NCBI GenBank assembly: GCA_009777235.1
Contig: WRMH01000012.1
Location: forward strand, 1-64,000
Direction of reading: 5' to 3'
Length of the DNA stretch: 64,000 nt
Source: Oscillospiraceae bacterium
GTDB taxonomy: Bacteria; Bacillota; Clostridia; Oscillospirales; Oscillospiraceae
Part shown: positions 17,570 to 25,907 of the stretch, piece by piece
Layout: each line of letters opens with the position of its first letter
How positions within the stretch are numbered: position 1 is the first letter of the stretch
Position numbers and translations under genes: made by a program
Notes under the pieces: model-generated
Database searches by the model: none
The model's input: the letters and a program-made list of their open reading frames with translations, nothing else
Told to the model about the DNA's origin: nothing

Positions 17570-17730
17570 TTGCCTTTTGCCAATACTTGTAGTATCATTA
17601 GTAAATGATAGGCCATAAGAAAAGGCCGCAGCGACCGTGACGGTACTCCAATACCATCACGGCGAATGTAGGGAAAAAGTTAGAGTATCTGCCTACACAC
17701 ACGGGAAACCCGTCACTACGACTTTATCAG
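17570..17730 (+). promoter_or_regulatory. Promoter and structured RNA leader of the W-rich repeat gene
   Basis: TTGCCT (17570-17575), 17 bp, TATCAT (17593-17598) predict a start near 17605. From there four stems follow: ggcc/ggcc (17611-17627), ccgtgacggta/taccatcacgg (17635-17662), tgtagg/cctaca (17667-17696) and acggg-aaa-cccgt (17701-17713). An outer tgata/tatca pair could close the junction. This is the build of a riboswitch or small RNA. No known class was recognised. 17731-17930 shows nothing more than a ribosome binding site. Confidence 0.45.
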
Positions 17731-17930
17731 TATACATATTTGTTTTTGTATTTTCAAGCTGATTTTGCGTTTTTGTGGCGAAACCTTTCGTAATAAACGC
17801 CGAATATTTTCATCGGTGCGTAGGTAGCGCCGCCCAAGGGTGGCAAGGGCATATATGCCCTACTGCGCGCCTTTTCACTATGGCCTCTGATTGCAAAACA
17901 AAAATACACATTAAAAGGAGAGGGAAACAA

Positions 17931-19637
17931 ATGAACAAACAAAAAAGAGGATTCAAGAAACCGATTGCTCTGACCATAGCCGCGTTGTTCCTGCTGACGC
18001 TTGTCCCGTACATAGCGCTTGCGCAGTGGAGCAGCGGTTCCGACTGGGTTTGGTTTGGCGACCCGCTTGATTATGACACCGACCAATCGGGCACTGGCGC
18101 ACCGACAACGACGATTCCAGACGCCAACGGCGTATGGAATTGGAGCGGCAGCGCATGGATATTCACGGGCGACCCGCTTGATTATGACACCGACCAATCA
18201 GGCACTGGCGCACCGACAACGACGCTTCCAGACGCCAACGGCGAGTGGAATTGGAGCGGCAGCGCATGGGTGTTCACGGGCGAACCTGAAGATAACCCCG
18301 GCAATCCTGCTGCCCCTGCGGCAGATGAGTCAGAGCTTCTTACAGTCACAGACGATAAGGGCGAATGGGTTTGGACAGGCACTTGGGGCGTAACAGATAC
18401 AGAGTCAAACCCCGGCAATCCTGCTGCCCCTGCGGCAGATGAGTCAGAGCTTCTTACAGTCACAGACGATAAGGGCGAATGGGTTTGGACAGGCACTTGG
18501 GGCGTAACAGGTGAGAAAAGTGAACCCCTAGGCGACAGACCGACAGACCCTCCCGAAGATGACGAAGCCTCAACCACAGCTTCACACGCTGACGGCGAGT
18601 GGGAGTGGACAGGCACTTGGGGTGGCTCTGCTTGGGAAAGTGATGATCTCGACCAATGGGCTTGGACAGGCAATAACATAATGGGTTGGATGGCCGGTTC
18701 TTGGGCTTGGACAGGCAATAACATAATGGGCTGGACGGCCGGTTCTTGGGCTTGGACAGGCAATGAAAAAGAAGCAGACACCGACCAATCAGAAACTGCT
18801 GCTCCGATAACAACCATTGCAGACGACAACGGCGAATGGAATTATGTCGGCGGCGCATGGGTGTTCACAGCCAGCGGAAATAAAACCGCAGCCACCGACC
18901 AATCAGGAACTGCTGCCCCGATAACAACCATTGCAGACGACAATGGCGAATGGAATTGGAGCGGCACCGCATGGGTGTTCACAGCCAGCGGAAATAAAAC
19001 CGCAGCCACCGACCAATCAGGAACTGCTGCACCGATAACAACCATTGCAGACACCAACGGCGAATGGAATTATGTCGGCGGCGCATGGGTGTTCACAGCC
19101 AGCGGAAACAAACCCGAAGATACCTCCACACGGCCGGATGAATCCGAAAACCCCACCACTTCAACAGTACCCGCGCCGGTAAGCGGTACTGGCGGTGAGT
19201 GGCGTTGGGTCGGAACATGGGTCACGGCAAGCTCTTCTTCGCCGGCGTCTCCCCCATCAAAACCGTGGACCGATCCCGCCCCGAACACAACGGACTCTTT
19301 CCTCGCGTCACTGTATTTCGCGGCGCTGGGACGCACACCCGATGAGGGCGGCTTTGACGATTGGTCAGACGCGCTTGCAAGCGGTGCAATGACTGCCACC
19401 GATGTCGTCTATGGTTTTATGTTCAGCCCCGAAATGGCAAACAAGAACCTTAGCGACGAAGAATATGTCATAATGCTCTACGCGGCGTTTTTCGCCCGCG
19501 ACCCCGATGAGGGCGGCAAGGCATACTGGCTCGGCGCTCTCGCTTCCGACTCTTCGCGTTACGATGTATTTCTCGGCTTTGCGAACTCCGTGGAGTTTGA
19601 CGTATTTTGCGACGCCCACGGCTTTGTGAGGATATAG
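17931..19637 (+). CDS. Exported tryptophan-rich repeat protein with DUF4214 domain
   Basis: A 568-residue protein. A signal peptide (KKPIALTIAALFLLTLVPYIALA, cleavage near residue 31) is followed by about ten repeats built on G-E-W-x-W-x-G-x-W, joined by acidic, Pro/Thr-rich linkers with TDQSGT-A-P-TT motifs. The DNA repeats are nearly identical in groups with periods of 111 and 114 bp (18079-18280, 18294-18510, 18781-19110). The C-terminal 110 residues form a DUF4214 domain with two copies of FAxGRxPDEGG-type motif. The ATG at 17931 is preceded by AAAGGAGAGGG. Longer in-frame starts would bury the signal peptide. The function is unknown. A surface adhesin or S-layer-associated protein is an inference. 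Confidence 0.75.
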   Translation: MNKQKRGFKKPIALTIAALFLLTLVPYIALAQWSSGSDWVWFGDPLDYDTDQSGTGAPTTTIPDANGVWNWSGSAWIFTGDPLDYDTDQSGTGAPTTTLPDANGEWNWSGSAWVFTGEPEDNPGNPAAPAADESELLTVTDDKGEWVWTGTWGVTDTESNPGNPAAPAADESELLTVTDDKGEWVWTGTWGVTGEKSEPLGDRPTDPPEDDEASTTASHADGEWEWTGTWGGSAWESDDLDQWAWTGNNIMGWMAGSWAWTGNNIMGWTAGSWAWTGNEKEADTDQSETAAPITTIADDNGEWNYVGGAWVFTASGNKTAATDQSGTAAPITTIADDNGEWNWSGTAWVFTASGNKTAATDQSGTAAPITTIADTNGEWNYVGGAWVFTASGNKPEDTSTRPDESENPTTSTVPAPVSGTGGEWRWVGTWVTASSSSPASPPSKPWTDPAPNTTDSFLASLYFAALGRTPDEGGFDDWSDALASGAMTATDVVYGFMFSPEMANKNLSDEEYVIMLYAAFFARDPDEGGKAYWLGALASDSSRYDVFLGFANSVEFDVFCDAHGFVRI

Positions 19638-19678
19638 GGATAGGCTGCGAGATAATCTTTAGTAATCTATAGTGTACG

Positions 19679-19710
19679 CAAAAGCCCCTTGAAACCGAGG
19701 GGCTTTTGTT
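19679..19710 (+). terminator. Intrinsic terminator after the repeat protein gene
   Basis: caaaagcccc and ggggcttttg form a perfect 10-bp stem with a 10-nt loop, 42 bp after the stop codon. Confidence 0.7.
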
Positions 19711-19829
19711 GTGGGGGCGTGTGGGGGCAGGTAAGACCCTTGCGTGCGATTTTCCTCGCCGGGTCTGGGTAGCAACCGTTTTCGCCCGTTCTTTCCGTCT
19801 CGCGCTAATTTGCTCAAATAAATCCACTG

Positions 19830-19856
19830 TTGACATACACAAAAAATAGTTATAAA
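19830..19856 (+). promoter_or_regulatory. Promoter close to the epimerase start
   Basis: TTGACA (19830-19835) and TATAAA (19851-19856) are 15 bp apart. The ATG at 19866 is 9 bp after the -10 box and lacks a ribosome binding site, so the mRNA may have almost no leader. Confidence 0.5.
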
Positions 19857-19865
19857 GTATCTTTT

Positions 19866-21179
19866 ATGAAAAGTGATTTTTTGCATATCTATCCAAAATC
19901 AAAACATAACCGCGATAATAGCGAATACTTCATGGCAAAGCAAAGCTCCGGCGAAACCGTCCTTGTCGTTTCCGGCGCGGATGCAACGCTGTTTGAAGGT
20001 GTTCAAACGCGCATCAAAGACAAACTGTGCAAACTGTGTCCGCAAAGCTCCGCCAACTCTAAAATAATCCGCAAGCTGTTTGATTTCACAAACCCTGTCT
20101 CGCGCAAAGGGCATGATATTACTATGGGTTTGGGGGACAGATTGGGTCTGGCCTGCGGCGGCCATATCAGCGCGATAGCCGATACCGGCATATTTCCCGT
20201 TTTGGCTCAGCAATCTATCAGAGAGCTAACCCTCACCGGACGCACTTATGATGATGTGCTCACCGCAGTCGTCTGGGCGGTTTTCCGCGAGGGGTATAAA
20301 AATGGCTATGCAGCCGACGGCGATCATTTAAAGAGCGGCGCGGAGATTGAATATGCGCTCGGCAGCGGTTTTTCGATGATCACGCTCGATTGCTCCGAGC
20401 ACATTCCCTCCGGCACGGAGACCGGGCGGCCTGAAGATATATATCTTCCCGCTTTGCATTACATCGAGAGAATATACAACGAATATATCAAAGGCACGGA
20501 CATAGATTTTGAAATTTCGCTCGACGAAACGCAAATTCCGCTATCGCCCGAAGCTCATCTTTACATTGCGCGTGAACTTCGCAAAAGAGGCGTTATTTTT
20601 GAAAGTTTGGCTCCGCGATTTCCCGGAGATTTTCAAAAGGGCATTGATTATCGCGGTGATATAGCGCAGTTTGAACGCGCCCTTGCCATACACGCTAAAA
20701 TCGCCGATGAATCGGGCTACAAACTCAGCATACATTCGGGAAGCGACAAATTTTCCGTTTTTCCGGGCATCGCAAAAATCTGCGGCGGTAAATTCCACTT
20801 AAAAACAGCGGGTACCAGTTGGCTCGAGGCCGTTCGGCTCATAGCCAAAGTCCGCCCGGCTCTTTACAGGCAAATGCACACGTTCGCACTCTCTCATCTA
20901 TCCGAAGCCAAAAAATACTATCACACCACTGAGGACACGTCAAAAATAGAAGATATACGCTCTGTTTCAGACTGCGATCTGCCCGGATATATGGAACATG
21001 AGGACGCGCGGCAGGTTCTCCATATCGCCTATGGGCTTATATTGTCCGCTAAAACCGAAGACGGCCCGGCGCTTTTTAGAGACGAGATATATAAGACGCT
21101 CGGCGAACACGATAGCGAGTATGCCGCCGCGCTTGAAAAGCACATAGGCCGCCACCTGACCGCACTCGGGATAGGGTAA
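19866..21179 (+). CDS. Tagaturonate epimerase family protein (UxaE-like)
   Basis: A 437-residue cytosolic protein. The TIM-barrel-like pattern with ADGDHLKSGAEIEYAL, MITLDCSEHI, SIHSGSDKFSVFPGIAKI and LKTAGTSWLEAVRLI is that of the UxaE family, which converts tagaturonate to fructuronate by 4-epimerisation in pectin breakdown. The acidic and histidine residues in DGDH and the SIHSGSDKF motif are likely metal or substrate sites. No other uronate gene is near. An upstream ATG at 19830 overlaps the -35 box, so 19866 is preferred. Confidence 0.7.
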   Translation: MKSDFLHIYPKSKHNRDNSEYFMAKQSSGETVLVVSGADATLFEGVQTRIKDKLCKLCPQSSANSKIIRKLFDFTNPVSRKGHDITMGLGDRLGLACGGHISAIADTGIFPVLAQQSIRELTLTGRTYDDVLTAVVWAVFREGYKNGYAADGDHLKSGAEIEYALGSGFSMITLDCSEHIPSGTETGRPEDIYLPALHYIERIYNEYIKGTDIDFEISLDETQIPLSPEAHLYIARELRKRGVIFESLAPRFPGDFQKGIDYRGDIAQFERALAIHAKIADESGYKLSIHSGSDKFSVFPGIAKICGGKFHLKTAGTSWLEAVRLIAKVRPALYRQMHTFALSHLSEAKKYYHTTEDTSKIEDIRSVSDCDLPGYMEHEDARQVLHIAYGLILSAKTEDGPALFRDEIYKTLGEHDSEYAAALEKHIGRHLTALGIG

Positions 21180-21339
21180 TGTATACAAATGAGGTCTTTC
21201 TCGCCGAGTGGTAAATTCAGCAAGAATAACATTTCAAGCAGAGAGCTTAGTAGTTTCATAAAAAGCTCTCTGTAGACTATGGGCTATGGATACGGTTTGA
21301 ATAGTTATTTATTATATATGTTCGGCACAGATTAATTCC

Positions 21340-22362
21340 TTATCCTGCTCTCGGCATTTGACATGGCGGACCGGAGCAAGCGACATTTGTCCAACTCATA
21401 CCTGTTATTTCGCCGCAACCGTTGCAAATATATCCATACTGGAAATAGTGTCTGCTGCCCGAATGATAATGCTCCCCAGTCCATTTATAGGTTGAATTAT
21501 GGTTCGACTTAAATATGATGTAGTAAATGTCACTGTTATATACTGTATCTCCTTCATATGCGATTCCGTACAGGCTATTTTCATTCGTCCAATTTCTTGA
21601 CGTTGACGGCAAATAATTGTATTGTAAAATAGCTCTGCGACCGGGTTTGTGTCTCCATGTGCTGCCAAAAAGCTTCATAAAATGGAAATCATTATGTCCC
21701 TTGCGGATACATATTGCCGTTTCACCTGCCGCCACAGAGGATGGTCTAATTGTGGTTAGCTTCACACAGTTCTGTGAAAAAGACGATGATTTCAAGTCGT
21801 TTTTCACTAATGCTGCCATGCTAAAAATAGGTAAATTAATGTCAAAGCTGCCTGCGGAAAAATACCCTGGACTTTTTGCAATGTCAGTACGCCCCAGTGC
21901 ATATCCATAGCAATTATAGTCAAGATATGTGTCGCTCCACGACCCATATACAGTGCTATCTTGTAAGGTATATCGCGTTGGGGCATATATCCCGTCTGCC
22001 ATAAGCTGGGACAAGGCAATCTCTTCAATGCCATAATAACTGTTTACGGCGTCTTTTATGCTATTTGCAAAGTCTAAAGTAACTGCGTAGCCATAAGCGA
22101 ATGGATATGCAGGATTTTCTTCTACTGCCCTTATGGTTTTTGTGATAAATTCGCCCAGCCAGTCTTGATCTTTAAAATCGTTTGGAATTGGTATTTCGTT
22201 CTTTTTTAAGAATTCAATGCACTCAGCTTCTGTCATAGCTGATAAAGTGGGGCGTTTGTCTATCCGCTCATCGGATTGGGTAAATTCTGCATTAGTAGAA
22301 GATGCGGAACACACGAGCATACACATTAGTACGAAATAAGAGATAATTTTTTTTGCTTTCAT
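21340..22362 (-). CDS. Secreted protein with a Cys-His peptidase-like motif
   Basis: A 340-residue protein with a signal peptide (MKAKKIISYFVLMCMLVCSASSTNA, cleavage near 25). The sequence YLDYNCYGYALGR (about 150) followed by PGYF and later HNDFHFMKL resembles the Cys and His of papain-like/NlpC folds, and a CNGC...CSGPPC pair near the end may bind metal or form disulfides. The family was not recognised, so a peptidase or amidase role is inferred. AAAGGAG stands before the ATG at 22362. It starts 14 bp after the stop of a lipoprotein gene, so the two form an operon. Confidence 0.6.
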   Translation of the reverse strand: MKAKKIISYFVLMCMLVCSASSTNAEFTQSDERIDKRPTLSAMTEAECIEFLKKNEIPIPNDFKDQDWLGEFITKTIRAVEENPAYPFAYGYAVTLDFANSIKDAVNSYYGIEEIALSQLMADGIYAPTRYTLQDSTVYGSWSDTYLDYNCYGYALGRTDIAKSPGYFSAGSFDINLPIFSMAALVKNDLKSSSFSQNCVKLTTIRPSSVAAGETAICIRKGHNDFHFMKLFGSTWRHKPGRRAILQYNYLPSTSRNWTNENSLYGIAYEGDTVYNSDIYYIIFKSNHNSTYKWTGEHYHSGSRHYFQYGYICNGCGEITGMSWTNVACSGPPCQMPRAG

Positions 22363-22376
22363 TGGAAAGTCTCCTT

Positions 22377-23015
22377 TCAACCCTCTTTTACTGCCGCAAT
22401 TTCGTTAGCAACCCATTTGTAATCCACTTTCTGATACTCGCCGTCATTTTTTGGAAAAAATACAGATTTCAGAAGTCCGGCAATATATACAGAAGGTTTT
22501 GTCTGATATATTTCAATCACAACAAACCCAACTATATTTTGCCCATCTTTGATTATAATGTCCACATATGCCTTGTCCGGAAAAACATGAAATGAGCCCT
22601 CATAAGATGTAATATTATCGTATGAGCCCCATTCAATATCCCGCCAATATATTGTACATGGAGCATGCAATGTAAAGTTTTGGCCGAGGAATTTGTCTTG
22701 ATTTATTTCATCGTGCACTCCGCCCGGTGATAACGGGGCGTCACTCCAACTGATAAAACTGCCCGCGCTGACAGATATATCAAAAGATGCATTATCAGCC
22801 GGATAATCTAATATGATTGGCAGACCCGGAACAATGCTTATCGCCGATGACCAATCAGACTCCCATGGCAGTTTTATACCTTTATCCATAATCGCTTCCG
22901 TGATTATCTCGTCCTCCTCTGTGCCAAGCGAATCATAAATATTTGAGCAGCCTGACAAAAAAGCAATATAGGAGACACAAACAAGCACAATTGATAAAAA
23001 TCTTTTTAAGTCCAT
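22377..23015 (-). CDS. Lipoprotein of unknown function
   Basis: A 212-residue protein with a lipoprotein signal (KRFLSIVLVCVSYIAFLSGCS, lipobox LSGC). The mature part contains a beta-rich domain with many aromatic residues, TIYWRDIEWGSYDN and a final PKNDGEYQKVDYKWVANEIAAVKEG. No family was recognised. It is followed by the secreted Cys-His protein and they probably work together at the cell surface. The 427-bp region upstream (23016-23442) is AT-rich and shows no gene. Confidence 0.65.
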   Translation of the reverse strand: MDLKRFLSIVLVCVSYIAFLSGCSNIYDSLGTEEDEIITEAIMDKGIKLPWESDWSSAISIVPGLPIILDYPADNASFDISVSAGSFISWSDAPLSPGGVHDEINQDKFLGQNFTLHAPCTIYWRDIEWGSYDNITSYEGSFHVFPDKAYVDIIIKDGQNIVGFVVIEIYQTKPSVYIAGLLKSVFFPKNDGEYQKVDYKWVANEIAAVKEG

Positions 23016-23442
23016 AATATAAATTTAGTGGCAACGGAAAATATATACGCTGCTAGTAATCTAAACATAGAGGACGCGGGAGCTGAGATGTTGTTTTCGT
23101 TACAGTGTTCATTATATAGCAGCAATGGCTATGTGTCAAATGTTGCTTTGGAATTTGCGTTGCTCTTACTTTGGGAATTTACGATTTGCATTGCTCCCCC
23201 TTCGCAAAGCACTCACAAATCCTTTTTTCTTTTATGTGTCAAATAAGCGCGGGACAAAATGCAGCCTTCCTCTCCGATTAAATGAAATTCGCAAATCAAA
23301 CTTTATTCACTTTGCTCAAACAGCACTTTTCCGCATAATTAAGATTATTTTTAAATTTTTTCATATTTTTTAAGATTTTTCTTGACTTTTGCTTTATCAT
23401 GGCGTATGCTATGGATAATCAAGCGAAAGGCAGATTTACAGT

Positions 23443-24246
23443 ATGGATATTTCAATAGGCTCCACCCTTATATATCTTCGCAAATCACATAAGCTCATGC
23501 AAAAAGACGTCGCGGCCGCGCTCTCCGACTACGGCTTTAAGGTCAATTCAAAAACCATATACAATTGGGAAAAAGAGATTTCCCAGCCCAGCATCCCTCT
23601 CTTTTTGGCGTTGTGCGACCTGCTCGACGTTGACGACGTGCTTTGGCGGTTTGCCGGTATGCAAAAAGGCCCATACGCCGGGCTAAATCAAGACGGGCGT
23701 AAGAAAGCCCGTGATTTTATCGAGCTTTTACATCAAATAGACGCCTTTAGAGATGACAACGCCGATGTAGATGTATATGACGAATCAACCGACGCACATG
23801 ACGGCTCGTCCGGCATATATGCCGATGACGGCAATGACGGCACGGCTTCCGGCGGAGATGATAGCGATATGCAAAATGTACCGCCGCGAATCTTGCGCCT
23901 GTATGATATTCCGGTATCGGCAGGCGGCGGCAATTTCCTCGGCGACGGCGGCTTTACGGAGATAGAAGTCCCGTCTTACGTGCCTATCGCCGTTGATTTT
24001 GCTTTGCGTCTGTCCGGCGACAGTATGGAGCCCTTACTGACTGACGGTCAGGTCATATGGGTAAAAGAACAAGATGTTCTCGACAGCGGTGACATAGGCA
24101 TATTCGCCTATTCTGACAATGTATACTGCAAAAAGCTCATCGCCGAGGGAAAGAGGGCATTTTTGCGCTCTCTAAATCCCCTATACAGCGATATTGAAAT
24201 CAAAGAAGACTTCGGCTTTAGGGCAATCGGCAAGGTGGTTTCGTAG
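23443..24246 (+). CDS. XRE-S24 repressor (LexA/CI-like)
   Basis: A 267-residue regulator. The N-terminal HTH_XRE (about 1-65, STLIYLRKSHKLMQKDVAAAL) is followed by a long Asp/Gly-rich linker (about 100-150) and a C-terminal S24 peptidase domain with the Ser in LSGDSMEP and the Lys in VYCKKL. Self-cleavage between linker and peptidase on a stress signal is likely by family. A promoter TTGACT-17-TATGCT precedes it. The next gene starts 2 bp after its stop codon, an unusual partner for such a repressor. No prophage genes are near. Confidence 0.88.
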   Translation: MDISIGSTLIYLRKSHKLMQKDVAAALSDYGFKVNSKTIYNWEKEISQPSIPLFLALCDLLDVDDVLWRFAGMQKGPYAGLNQDGRKKARDFIELLHQIDAFRDDNADVDVYDESTDAHDGSSGIYADDGNDGTASGGDDSDMQNVPPRILRLYDIPVSAGGGNFLGDGGFTEIEVPSYVPIAVDFALRLSGDSMEPLLTDGQVIWVKEQDVLDSGDIGIFAYSDNVYCKKLIAEGKRAFLRSLNPLYSDIEIKEDFGFRAIGKVVS

Positions 24247-24248
24247 GC

Positions 24249-25049
24249 ATGAAATATAAACTTATAGCGTCCGATATGGACGGCACGCTCGTAAACTCCA
24301 AATCCGAGCTTACCGAGCGTACAAAGCAGGCCATCAGAGATACGGTTAGCTCAGGCGTTTTATTTGTCACGGCCACGGGCAGACCTCTGTGCAACATCGA
24401 AATCGTCAACAGCCTTTTTGACGAGGATATGCCCTTTATCATATTCAACGGCAGCGCCGCCTACATGGGAAAATCCAAAAAGCCGCTCTTTGAAAAATAC
24501 CTTGAGTTTGAGCTTGCGGTCCAAGCCTTTGAGTTTGGTCAAAAACTCGGCGTTACTCAAATCATTTGGACCGGGCCTCGTCTGTGGACAAACCGTATCT
24601 GCGGCGAGTCGGAGCAGTACAGGGCGTTTTCTACAACCCCAACGCTTGGCGCGGTGACAAACTTAGAGCATATAAAAGACGAAGTCACGGGCATTTCAAA
24701 GGTTTTGTGGATAGCAGACCCAAAGCTCATCAAAGAATATCAAAAAAATATGAGCAAGCATTTTAAAAGCAGCTTAAACTGCTATTCATCAATGCCTCAT
24801 TTTCTTGAATTTGTCAGCCGCGACGCGAGCAAAGGCACCGCTTTGCTCCAAATCGGCAGCCTTTTTGGTATAGACAAGAGTGAGATGATAGCGGTCGGCG
24901 ATTCCTATAATGATATATCCATGTTGGAGTGCGCCGGTTTTTCAGTGGCAATGAACAACGCGCCTGACGACATCAAGGCGATATGCGATTATGTCACTTC
25001 CTCCAATGATGACGACGGCGTTGCCGCCGTCATCGAAAAGTTCCTATGA
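24249..25049 (+). CDS. Cof-type HAD phosphatase
   Basis: A 266-residue HAD hydrolase of subfamily IIB. Motif I is ASDMDGTLV (catalytic Asp near residue 8), motif II VTATGRP, motif III lysine in the DASKGTAL region (about 195) and motif IV AVGDSYNDISML. Such enzymes dephosphorylate sugar phosphates, flavin mononucleotide or pyridoxal phosphate. The substrate cannot be read from sequence. It is translationally linked to the XRE-S24 gene. Confidence 0.93.
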   Translation: MKYKLIASDMDGTLVNSKSELTERTKQAIRDTVSSGVLFVTATGRPLCNIEIVNSLFDEDMPFIIFNGSAAYMGKSKKPLFEKYLEFELAVQAFEFGQKLGVTQIIWTGPRLWTNRICGESEQYRAFSTTPTLGAVTNLEHIKDEVTGISKVLWIADPKLIKEYQKNMSKHFKSSLNCYSSMPHFLEFVSRDASKGTALLQIGSLFGIDKSEMIAVGDSYNDISMLECAGFSVAMNNAPDDIKAICDYVTSSNDDDGVAAVIEKFL

Positions 25050-25061
25050 GGGTAAACAGCG

Positions 25062-25122
25062 GGCATAAAAATCATTCCGAGAGCGGAGCATGGATGCGGA
25101 GCGTCCGATCGTTTGCGCATGG
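25062..25122. repeat. Partial inverted copy of the 99-bp MITE-like element
   Basis: Matches the reverse complement of 16011-16070 through cataaaaatcattccgagag, gcggagcatgg and gtccgatcgtttgcgca with about two differences, then diverges. It lies between the convergent HAD and SGNH genes. Confidence 0.65.
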
Positions 25123-25136
25123 GTTGCCACCCAATC

Positions 25137-25877
25137 TTACGCGTAAAGCTGTATTTTTCCCTTTGCTTTCGCGTTTATGATAAACTCCATAAAGCTCTGC
25201 GTTATCACCTTTTGACCCTCGGTGTTCGGGTGTGCGCCGTCCGCGCAAAGGAGCTGCTCAATCTTTCTGTGCTTCAAAAACGCGCCGCGCAAATCAACAA
25301 GCAATGCTTCCGTTTCCCCGGCAAGCCTCTCTATGGTTCGGGAATAATTTTCCTGCCACCTGTATATCGCTTCCACGCCGCCAAGCCACTTTAAGACATT
25401 TGCCTTTTTTTCCAAGCCTCCGCAAAACCAGTTAAAGAACTTTTGGGCGCTTAGCGGCGGCAAGGTTGTGATAACGGGGCGTATATCCTTATCTTTTAAA
25501 AACTCGATTATTTTTTTGTATTTCTCTGCAAACACCTCTATCGGGGTGTTTGGCTTGTGTTCGCCTTCGGGATGCTCCGCAATGGCTTTCCAGTCAAAAT
25601 CGCAATCATTTCCGCCCAAGTTCATGATTACGGCGTCAGGGCGCGGAGTGCTGACCGCGCTGCTTTTGTCCCCCTCAAACCTTTTTTGTATGACGGAACA
25701 CGCCTTTGTTATTGTGCATCCGAATTTCGAGAAGTTGCTGATGCACAGGCGAAACTTCTTTTCGAGCATATCAATATCAATATTATTCAACACGCGATAA
25801 CGGCTGCTTTCGTTGTCGAGCTGCACACCCCGCAGTATTGAATCCCCATATACTTCCACTTGTCTTTTTTTCTGCAT
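25137..25877 (-). CDS. SGNH/GDSL hydrolase
   Basis: A 246-residue esterase-like protein without signal peptide. Block I VYGDSILRG holds the nucleophile Ser, block III is NLGGNDCDFDW, and block V is CADGAHPNTEGQ with the catalytic Asp and His. The family includes esterases and carbohydrate deacetylases. The substrate is unknown. It lies alone and reads against the HAD gene. AAGGAG precedes the ATG. Confidence 0.88.
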   Translation of the reverse strand: MQKKRQVEVYGDSILRGVQLDNESSRYRVLNNIDIDMLEKKFRLCISNFSKFGCTITKACSVIQKRFEGDKSSAVSTPRPDAVIMNLGGNDCDFDWKAIAEHPEGEHKPNTPIEVFAEKYKKIIEFLKDKDIRPVITTLPPLSAQKFFNWFCGGLEKKANVLKWLGGVEAIYRWQENYSRTIERLAGETEALLVDLRGAFLKHRKIEQLLCADGAHPNTEGQKVITQSFMEFIINAKAKGKIQLYA

Positions 25878-25907
25878 ATTAAAAACTCCTTTCCATAAGT
25901 ACTGCCG

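Noticed and set aside
17667-17730. Resemblance to a cobalamin riboswitch (AGGGAA, CCCGTCACT blocks)
   Set aside because: The characteristic AGxCAGGAxACCTGCC box and the GGTG block are missing and no B12 gene is near.
23443-24246. Prophage marker (CI-like repressor)
   Set aside because: No integrase, structural or lysis genes are nearby.
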